Source: Bacteroides sp.
Lineage (GTDB): Bacteria > Bacteroidota > Bacteroidia > Bacteroidales > Muribaculaceae
NCBI GenBank assembly: GCA_014803765.1
Contig: JAAVBC010000017.1
Location: forward strand, 1-64,000
Direction: 5' to 3'
DNA: 64,000 nucleotides
The notes beneath the pieces were generated by a model. That model was not told the DNA's origin. It saw only the letters and a list, made by a program, of their open reading frames with translations, and searched no databases. Positions 56,791-64,000 of the stretch are shown piece by piece. Positions within the stretch are counted from its first letter, which is position 1; every line of letters begins with the position of its first letter. The position numbers were made by a program, and so were the translations under genes.

Positions 56791-58149
56791 TTATCGGGTT
56801 AATTTCGGGCGAGATTCAGCTTCAATAGATTGATTCTTATTACTCTCAGCTATAATCTTATTGATTCCCGCGGAAAAATGCTTTTTAACTTCCATCATCA
56901 GAAAGACATCCTTCTCATGGGTATCTTTAAGAGATTCAAACATCCGTCCACGGTCGAGAGGGAGGGGACGGGTACCAAGCGGTTTACCATTAAAAAATCC
57001 CTTAAGTGAATGTTGGTCGTATTTATCGCGATAGATATAAGAACCTTTGTACATCAGCGGATCATCCATCGAAAGACCGGTTTGCTTTGAAGAAGTTACG
57101 AGCAATGGGTCATTGCCGAGTTTCATTCTCTGTATATCAATTTTTTCCATAATGAATTTCGAAGCTTTATTGACATCAGACATCACAGAAAGAAGGAATT
57201 TAGGTTCCTTTCTCAACGTTGATATCCAAGCGTTGAGATAGGCTGCCGAGTTGTCAGTAATTTTTGAGCTGAAACCCAAAGAACTACCGACCAATGAAGA
57301 AGAAAGCTCTGCTACCAATTCCTCCTTTGCATACTTAGGATCACCAAAGACTTTTCCAACCTCTCTTTTGAGAACAGGCACAGTCGAATGTGTCATTTCA
57401 TGCAGTAAGGTAGAATAGAAGGACATACCATTTTCATAGACTCTCTCCGGGGTATCACCTGTATTGAACTGACTCTTCTTCGGCACGACCACAACATTCT
57501 CAGCGGGCGAATAATAAGCATTTTTGGATATTTCCTTTGCATTAATCGGGCATATCCATTCCTGCTTACTTATCATTCGGTCGATCTCCTGATTGACATA
57601 CATTCCGTGCTCATCTCTCAAATCCCTTTTACCAAAACCTTTGCAAAGGGCTTCGTACTTATCGGGGTGGACCTCTCTAAAATTAGTCTGGTCGATATTG
57701 AAGACATTATAAGATTTCAGAAAAGAACGAACGTTACATTCCTTTTGTTCCTCTTTCGAAAGTTTCTCAAAATCCTCCAATTTTATTGATTTCCCATTTT
57801 TGTCCTTTATGGTAATATCCCAATAAGTGACAGGGAAAGCCTTTTCTCCCTTAAGTACACTTGCATCCTGAGCCTTAACCTGATTAAAAGTCAAATATAC
57901 AGGAGTCTTATAACCTTTCATAGTTGAATCCAAAAGCAGAAAAAAAGAATTTCCGCCATTATAGGATCTTCCTGAAAGATTACGAGGCATACCTGCAAAA
58001 GTGCCGGGGGTAATCCATTCCTTTTGCCAAGGTTGGTCGCGCAAGGTTTCCATTCGCGAAATCATCATTTCAGCGAATTTATCCAATGCTTTGTTTCCGG
58101 AAGATATGATATCAGGCTTATCAGTTCCAGATTCCATAGTATTCATCAT
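56791..58149 (-). CDS. ArdC-like antirestriction protein with zincin domain
   Basis: MISRMETLRDQPWQKEWITPGTFAGMPRNLSGRSYNGGNSFFLLL and HEMTHS zincin motif. Confidence 0.85.
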   Translation of the reverse strand: MMNTMESGTDKPDIISSGNKALDKFAEMMISRMETLRDQPWQKEWITPGTFAGMPRNLSGRSYNGGNSFFLLLDSTMKGYKTPVYLTFNQVKAQDASVLKGEKAFPVTYWDITIKDKNGKSIKLEDFEKLSKEEQKECNVRSFLKSYNVFNIDQTNFREVHPDKYEALCKGFGKRDLRDEHGMYVNQEIDRMISKQEWICPINAKEISKNAYYSPAENVVVVPKKSQFNTGDTPERVYENGMSFYSTLLHEMTHSTVPVLKREVGKVFGDPKYAKEELVAELSSSLVGSSLGFSSKITDNSAAYLNAWISTLRKEPKFLLSVMSDVNKASKFIMEKIDIQRMKLGNDPLLVTSSKQTGLSMDDPLMYKGSYIYRDKYDQHSLKGFFNGKPLGTRPLPLDRGRMFESLKDTHEKDVFLMMEVKKHFSAGINKIIAESNKNQSIEAESRPKLTR

Positions 58150-58369
58150 CTATGAATTGATGCTCAATCATATCAATTTCAACCATCTCTGTAAAGAGTT
58201 CTGCAGATGTAGAATCCGGCTGGCAGTTATGATCTCTACACCATTCGAGATAATCCCGGGCGTGTTCACCATTCATAACATACTGAAGATAGTCTATTGT
58301 GCCCATTTGGAGCATTGCCACTCTTTCTTCATAAGGGATGGGTTCGCGGACAGTATTCTGAATATCCAT
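58121..58369 (-). CDS. Hypothetical protein
   Basis: ORF in tra operon. Confidence 0.5.
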   Translation of the reverse strand: MDIQNTVREPIPYEERVAMLQMGTIDYLQYVMNGEHARDYLEWCRDHNCQPDSTSAELFTEMVEIDMIEHQFIDDEYYGIWN

Positions 58370-58387
58370 TGCAGTTTGATTAATCAG

Positions 58388-60061
58388 TTATAATTTAAGG
58401 GATTTACCCTGTTTTTCATTCTCTTGTTCGGCAGTAACGGCTACCTTATTCGGGTTACTTCTGGAATATGCGTCCATAACACCCTTCACGTACATAGTCA
58501 GTGCCATTTCATCTCGGGATTTTGTCAACTCACTTGCCAACTCCCTTACGCCACCGGCTGCGTATGCGTATTCGCCCTTAACCTCCATCCAAGAATTATT
58601 TACGGTATTTACATGCAGATAATGTTTGTCCGAAGCGGAATAGGGAACATTATACGTAAGAATCTGATTCTCCTTTCTTATTGGTTCGGGTTGTCCGAGA
58701 GCCTTAAGAAAATCAGTCAACTTCACTTCATCAAGATAAGAAGACTTCCCTTTGGGGGAAGAAATGCCCTGCTGTTCGGTTTTCTCGGCGGTCTTGACTG
58801 AAAGTTTTCCTGAAATCAAATGTTCGATTTCTTTACCCAGATATTTCTGAGCGAGTTGTTCGCGCGATGCGGTATGCCAATGAAAATAAGAATGGGCATC
58901 ATCGTAAGACAATACTTTAGGTGCGGTCTTACCTTTTTCTCCGAGATCTACAGAAATACCCCAGTTCTTATCGTTAAGTTTACTGATTCTGATTTGCTCG
59001 GTTTTAACTTCATCGGGCAGAACATAACGCTGATAAGCCGAAGCCAATCCAAGCTTTTCACCGAAATTCTTTTCAACCAATTGCCCCGGAGTCATTACAC
59101 GGTCGAAGAAGGCATTAAGATCCTCTTTAGAAGCAAGAGTCGACATCTGCCTGTCATCTACCTTTGCATAGAACTTATATTTGCCGTAATCTTCCCGCTC
59201 CTGATTGGTTTCCTTATAGACATTAAACTTATGAACAGTCATATTGCCTTCCGGTCCTTCAATAACATTAGGGAATACATAAGCTTCAGCCGGCACTTTT
59301 TCCATAAGTTTAGTCGGATAATATTTCTGCATGAGTTCAGGTACGCTTAATTCCTTATTGGCGTACTTGGCTGCATCTTCGACAGTCATCAATTGCGGTT
59401 TAAGCTGCACGCCGTCAAGTTTAGCGGTGAAATACCAATTAAGCGGATTTGTGTTACCCTGATACGCATGGGCATGAGTAACTTTTTCCCCATTAGGTGT
59501 CACCATCTGAGGGGGGCGCTGCTGTTTCGCCTCGGTTTTGGTCTCAGCTTTAGCCACGGATTTATCCTCAGAAATTTCAGAAGTTGATTTCTCTTTAATT
59601 TTCGGAGTTTTTTCTACAGCTGCAGTCGCGGTCTCCTTAACATTTTGAGTTTGACCGGGTGTGATAATTTCTGTAGGGGTTCCGCCACGTTTCACAGTCT
59701 GTTTCGGATCTTCAAGCTGCTCACAGATGGCGACCCTCATACCGGCACGGACAAGTTTTGGCAGGTATGTGTCAAGTGCATGATGTGGAAATCCTGCAAG
59801 GGGCAAGGGGGGGGTATGTGCAGACCTTGTTAAAGTAATTTGTAATATTTGAGAAGCTTTGATAGCATCCTGATCAATACATTCATAGAAGTCTCCAACT
59901 CTGAAAAGTAATATCGCGTCAGGATGTTTTGCCTTCATTGCTTCGTATTGTGTGAGAAGAGTGGGTTTTGGCAAACCATTTTTCTTATCTTCTGATTTTG
60001 TTTTGGCTTGCGCCTTTGGCTGCTCCTGTTCGGAAGCCTGTTCTTTCTTTTTTCTTGGCAT
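58388..60061 (-). CDS. Mobile-element protein with N-terminal MutS domain I
   Basis: [46 protein letters not shown]...[34 protein letters not shown]. Confidence 0.85.
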   Translation of the reverse strand: MPRKKKEQASEQEQPKAQAKTKSEDKKNGLPKPTLLTQYEAMKAKHPDAILLFRVGDFYECIDQDAIKASQILQITLTRSAHTPPLPLAGFPHHALDTYLPKLVRAGMRVAICEQLEDPKQTVKRGGTPTEIITPGQTQNVKETATAAVEKTPKIKEKSTSEISEDKSVAKAETKTEAKQQRPPQMVTPNGEKVTHAHAYQGNTNPLNWYFTAKLDGVQLKPQLMTVEDAAKYANKELSVPELMQKYYPTKLMEKVPAEAYVFPNVIEGPEGNMTVHKFNVYKETNQEREDYGKYKFYAKVDDRQMSTLASKEDLNAFFDRVMTPGQLVEKNFGEKLGLASAYQRYVLPDEVKTEQIRISKLNDKNWGISVDLGEKGKTAPKVLSYDDAHSYFHWHTASREQLAQKYLGKEIEHLISGKLSVKTAEKTEQQGISSPKGKSSYLDEVKLTDFLKALGQPEPIRKENQILTYNVPYSASDKHYLHVNTVNNSWMEVKGEYAYAAGGVRELASELTKSRDEMALTMYVKGVMDAYSRSNPNKVAVTAEQENEKQGKSLKL

Positions 60062-60182
60062 ATCAGTTGATTTTATTTCGGGTTCGGATACGATATTGTT
60101 TTTAGAGTAGTTATATTCCTGATAGAGAATATTGAGATCATTCCTGAAATTTTTTCGGGCTGCCCTTATCTGTCAGGCATCA

Positions 60183-60968
60183 TTATAGTTTCAGACCATT
60201 TGACTCACTGCGTTTTTCTGAGGGATCGAGCTTGATTGCTCTTTCAGTAGATTGCTTATCTACAATTTTTTGATACTCCCATCGGTTACGGTCTGTCTGA
60301 ACAATACCTACAAATTCGGGATGCGCAACATCATATCTCATCTCCTGCTGTCGTTTCCATTCGTTGAAATCTCCTTTTACAACTTTAAAGCCCTGAGGTT
60401 CTTTCAAGTCCACGCCTACGCTCACTTTCTGATCACCCACTGTCAGTTCCACCGGCTTTCCCAAGGCTGCACGTTCCATCTGTTCCGTGCCAAGACTGAT
60501 ATCCTTTATTTTTGAGACTTCTGTAAGTCTCTCTTTCATCAAGATATCCTCGGATTTCCTGATTAAAACCGATTTGGTCTCAGGATCCATCTGAATTAAG
60601 ACATCCTTAACGGTGCCATCCTGCATCGCCATCTTACGAGAAAAGATCTCACCTTTATTAAGTCTTTCCTGCTCATTTGTCAATCCTAATTGATTCAATG
60701 TCGTCTGTGACACTTCTCTTCTTACAGGATAAGTCACAAGCTGCAAATTGTTAAACTCATCCTTAGCCAATTGGAGCTTGACAGGAATAAGCATTACACG
60801 ACCATCACCGGTCGGTATACGTGCCTGCATCACCGGAGTTATCTCACCGGCTAACAGTCTATTCTTAAAATCCTTCGGAAGAGCATCTGCCAACTCTCTA
60901 TTAATGCCAAGCTTTTCAAGTTCTTTGTATGGCATATTGTTTTGAGAAATGGTGTCAGGTGTTTGCAT
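60183..60968 (-). CDS. DUF4099/DUF3945-like protein
   Basis: MQTPDTISQNNMPYKELEKLGINRELADALPKDFKNRLLAGEITPVM; start reassigned. Confidence 0.75.
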   Translation of the reverse strand: MQTPDTISQNNMPYKELEKLGINRELADALPKDFKNRLLAGEITPVMQARIPTGDGRVMLIPVKLQLAKDEFNNLQLVTYPVRREVSQTTLNQLGLTNEQERLNKGEIFSRKMAMQDGTVKDVLIQMDPETKSVLIRKSEDILMKERLTEVSKIKDISLGTEQMERAALGKPVELTVGDQKVSVGVDLKEPQGFKVVKGDFNEWKRQQEMRYDVAHPEFVGIVQTDRNRWEYQKIVDKQSTERAIKLDPSEKRSESNGLKL

Positions 60969-60994
60969 GATTATAAAATATTTTTGTAACTTTG
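60962..60994 (+). promoter_or_regulatory. Bacteroidales promoter (TTTG 60962-60965; TAACTTTG 60987-60994)
   Basis: Consensus match with 21-nt spacing. Confidence 0.6.
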
Positions 60995-61047
60995 CGACAT
61001 CGTTATCTATTGATGACACGCAAATTTAAGTAAATAAAATAGTACGG

Positions 61048-61743
61048 ATGAAATACCTTACACTTTTTTTTTCATTAATTCTCGGATTAACTTTTACACC
61101 ACAGGGAAAAGCCCAATTTTACACTATAACGAGAGATAGTAAGCAAGTAATCAATGATATAAGAAATATAAAGCATCAAGAGGAAATAAGAGGACAGAAA
61201 GAGACACAGACGGAAACAGATACTCTATCTGCAGAACGCGAAGTCGAAATAAGTACAGAAAGAGAACGCTCCCTTGATTATAAAAAAGCGAGAGAGCGGT
61301 ATTCGGTGAAAAGTAATAAAAATCTAAAGAGGAAAAGGCTACGTAAGGACACGTCTGTAAACTCAAAAGATTCCGTCAAAGCTATTTTATCAGATAAACA
61401 TTATCTTCCGGAACTTACTGTTGGGAATCTTATTGCAGAGATAAAGAAGCAGGAACTTAAGCATCCTGAAATAGTACTGGCTCAAGCAATCCTTGAAACG
61501 GGATGGTTTACTTCCCCTGTCTGTAAGAATAAAAATAATCTATTTGGTCTGACTAATCCGAGAACAAAGGAATATTACGAATTTTCACATTGGACGGAAT
61601 CTGTCAAAGCCTATTACACAAAAGTCCAATACCGATATAAGGGAGGAAATTATCTATATTGGCTGCGAGATATCGGATACGCAGAAGCCCCCAATTATAT
61701 TCAATCGCTTACCCGGGTAATTAGAACTCTCAGAAAATTATAA
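61048..61743 (+). CDS. Glucosaminidase-domain peptidoglycan hydrolase
   Basis: LAQAILETGWFTSPVCKNKNNLFGLTN...YAEAPNYIQSLTRVIRTL. Confidence 0.9.
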   Translation: MKYLTLFFSLILGLTFTPQGKAQFYTITRDSKQVINDIRNIKHQEEIRGQKETQTETDTLSAEREVEISTERERSLDYKKARERYSVKSNKNLKRKRLRKDTSVNSKDSVKAILSDKHYLPELTVGNLIAEIKKQELKHPEIVLAQAILETGWFTSPVCKNKNNLFGLTNPRTKEYYEFSHWTESVKAYYTKVQYRYKGGNYLYWLRDIGYAEAPNYIQSLTRVIRTLRKL

Positions 61744-61784
61744 AGAAATCAAGTATTAACTTAATATCATTAAAGTCAAAAAGA

Positions 61785-62072
61785 ATGGAAATCAAAGGAA
61801 AGGTATTTGCGAACCTTGGCATTCAGAAAGGAGTGTCAAAAGCAGGAAAAGAATGGGAGAAAGCTACCATAGTAATAGAAACCGAGGGGATGTATCCCCA
61901 AAAGGTAGCTCTTGACAATCTTAAAAATGCTCAGGAGTTTGGGAAGTTAACTCCCGGGACTCCCGGAATCTTTCACATTGAACTCAGCAGTACGGAGTTC
62001 AACGGGCGATGGTATACTAACGTCACCTGTTGGCAATGGCAGATTCTGCAGTCTCCTACAGTAGGAGCATAG
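61785..62072 (+). CDS. DUF3127-like (ssDNA-binding-fold) protein
   Basis: MEIKGKVFANLGIQKGVSKAGKEWEKATIVIETEGMYPQKVALD. Confidence 0.75.
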   Translation: MEIKGKVFANLGIQKGVSKAGKEWEKATIVIETEGMYPQKVALDNLKNAQEFGKLTPGTPGIFHIELSSTEFNGRWYTNVTCWQWQILQSPTVGA

Positions 62073-62103
62073 AAATAATTTTAGAACGAAGCAATAAGAT
62101 GAG

Positions 62104-62137
62104 AAAAAAGTGCGAGCCTCACGGTCCGCACTTTTTT
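62104..62137. terminator. Bidirectional terminator
   Basis: aaaaaagtgcg...cgcactttttt. Confidence 0.85.
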
Positions 62138-62382
62138 AGTAAATTCAACAAAACAATTAATGTTCTACATAACATCTCAAATGAAAAAGTCTACATTACT
62201 TTTATGGCACAAAAGTAATAAAGAATCATGTCAGAACCTAAATACCTTACACAAAAAACAAAACAGATACAAACCTCACGGTCTATATCTGTCTGCGAGA
62301 ACATTTACTTGCCTTTAAATACTCTCAGGTCTATTACCATCATTAATTTCAATATTAACTTAAACGATCAACCAATGAAAAT

Positions 62383-63999
62383 TCATCCTTTATTAAGAAG
62401 TTCACGAATCATATTGTCAACCTCTTCATTTATCCGTTTGAAATTGCGGTTAAGCATTATCTCCTTCTCCCGCTCATTGTCGAAAGCATATATCTTAGGC
62501 AAATCAACATATTTTGATTCTTCCTCTTTGATACGTTGCATATCAAAATGAGTCTTACAAAAATATTTAGAGGTTTTGAACTCTTCTGACTGCTCAATAT
62601 TGAAGGTCTGCAGGGAAGATAAATCTGTTTGCGTAAAATCTCTGGCAGCCTGACCTGCAAGCCAACCTGTAGCCATGTCAGCAATTTTGGCTGCCGGCAC
62701 CAGATAATCCATTTTTTCAGAAATAGAAGTTGAGACCTTTTGATCATTGATAGTGATGGAAGTCGAAGTCTGCTTTGCTTTTCCGAAAATATCATTCTGT
62801 GCCCATTCCAGAGTTTCTTTATTTCGCGCTGCGCCCATGAAGATGTTACCACATGTAGTGATTATCTTCTGCATACCTACCTTGCCATAGTCGGCTTCCA
62901 ATTGTGGCAACTCCTGAAACCCAAGAGTGACGGCAACCTTATTACTTCGAGCCGTACCGATAAGACGATCTATTTTGTGGAAGTACAATGTAGGCAACTC
63001 GTCAACGATAATACTGACAGGCAGATTCCCTCGTGAGTTTACTCGCGTTATCAGTCGATTAAGGATTAGAGCGTTCAACGAACCGATTACTTGCTCCTTC
63101 TCCGGATCATTTGCAATAACGAGATATGATGGATTTTTGGGATCAGAAATTTTTAAATCAAAATCATCCGCGGAGAACACCCAATAAGCTTCAGGAGAAA
63201 CGAGTCGGGCTGCGTTGACACGCAACGTTCCGACCATACCTTCCAACTGATCGTTAGCCTTGTTCTTGTGTGCAGAAGCAAATGGAGCCATCAGGGAAGA
63301 AATTTTATCATCCTGCATAAGAATTTCAAAAACTTCATCGTAAGGTCTGCCTAAGAAAGAAAGGACATGAGGCATGTCCGAAAATTCACCCGTTATTGTA
63401 TCCGGTTCAACTTCATTACCATTTTCATCCTCATACCAACTACGAGTGATGTTTACTTCATTTCCCTGAAAGTCGATATAACTAAAACCATTCAGATCTA
63501 CGAACAGCCCATCTTCATCAGTTGATATATTTTTACCGGTCTTGTCTATAAAATTCAGTATAACGTTGCCCTTATTATCTAACGCAACCAAGTTATTCCA
63601 TCCCCGTATATTAACTTCCAATTTTCTATCCTTACATTGAATGAACCGTTTAAGTTTTTTACCATTACGGAATCCGACAGGATGAAAATTAACAAAGAAG
63701 TAAATAATTGCAGCAAGGAAGTTCTCCGCTGAATTGGTGAAGAAAGCTTCAGAACCCCCTTTCTTTTCTCCACCTCCTTTATTCAAAGAGGCTAAAAGTG
63801 TAGCTGCTGTTTCGGAAGCTGCTGCCAAGTCCGGGATATACTTACTCTGAATAGGATTCACTCGAGATGAGTATTCAACATCAGTAAAGTTTACAATTCT
63901 AAATCCGCAATTCTCCGGGAGTCTCCCATATCTGCGATTCTTGCAATATTGATAGAATAGAGTTTTGCCGAGAGTAGGAAACTTGTAGTCATAGACCAT
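62383..63999 (-). CDS. Type IV coupling protein (TraG/VirD4 family), 5' end beyond window
   Basis: LVIANDPEKEQVIGSLNALILNRLITR, IIVDELPTLYFHKIDRLIGTARSNKVAVTLGFQELPQLEADYG. Confidence 0.9.
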   Translation of the reverse strand: MVYDYKFPTLGKTLFYQYCKNRRYGRLPENCGFRIVNFTDVEYSSRVNPIQSKYIPDLAAASETAATLLASLNKGGGEKKGGSEAFFTNSAENFLAAIIYFFVNFHPVGFRNGKKLKRFIQCKDRKLEVNIRGWNNLVALDNKGNVILNFIDKTGKNISTDEDGLFVDLNGFSYIDFQGNEVNITRSWYEDENGNEVEPDTITGEFSDMPHVLSFLGRPYDEVFEILMQDDKISSLMAPFASAHKNKANDQLEGMVGTLRVNAARLVSPEAYWVFSADDFDLKISDPKNPSYLVIANDPEKEQVIGSLNALILNRLITRVNSRGNLPVSIIVDELPTLYFHKIDRLIGTARSNKVAVTLGFQELPQLEADYGKVGMQKIITTCGNIFMGAARNKETLEWAQNDIFGKAKQTSTSITINDQKVSTSISEKMDYLVPAAKIADMATGWLAGQAARDFTQTDLSSLQTFNIEQSEEFKTSKYFCKTHFDMQRIKEEESKYVDLPKIYAFDNEREKEIMLNRNFKRINEEVDNMIRELLNKG

Positions 64000-64000
64000 C

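Noticed and set aside
62228-62551. 107-aa + strand ORF
   Set aside because: Antisense to the coupling protein 3' end; low-complexity translation

Overview
The window looks like Bacteroidales chromosome, possibly Muribaculaceae-like (inferred from gene content and TTTG/TAnnTTTG promoters; not verified). It falls into three blocks. (1) About 0.2-16.2 kb is mostly chromosomal: glycerate kinase, an AlbA_2/Schlafen-type protein, guanine deaminase, hexapeptide acetyltransferase, tRNA-Ser(CGA), an SDR oxidoreductase, the dTDP-rhamnose operon rfbACDB, a nucleoside phosphorylase, DprA, GNAT and YciI proteins, and a DUF1016 nuclease-like protein. (2) About 16.2-33.9 kb is an accessory island bounded by a 97-bp direct repeat (96/97 identical) of the 3' end of a thioesterase gene. 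It holds a YafQ-like toxin-antitoxin pair and a collinear defence-like operon: HTH, WYL, a DNA-methylase-like/HsdS-like/GHKL histidine-kinase fusion, a REC-domain protein, HsdM, HsdS, HsdR and a Cys-rich 911-aa protein. (3) About 36.5 kb to the window end is the integrase-proximal part of an integrative conjugative element: tyrosine integrase, XRE, replication genes, C5 methyltransferase, HNH, ParA/RHH partition-like cassette with 8-bp iterons, lipoproteins, TOPRIM primase, ArdC-like antirestriction protein, a MutS-domain-I protein, DUF4099/3945-like protein, glucosaminidase and a T4CP cut by the window edge. The two best candidates for undescribed biology are the methylase-kinase/REC pair embedded in the type I RM operon (19.2-23.3 kb), and two paralogous ~690-bp multi-hairpin noncoding modules in the ICE (46.6-47.3 and 48.35-49.05 kb) that show compensatory base-pair changes and lie near a tRNA-like gene.
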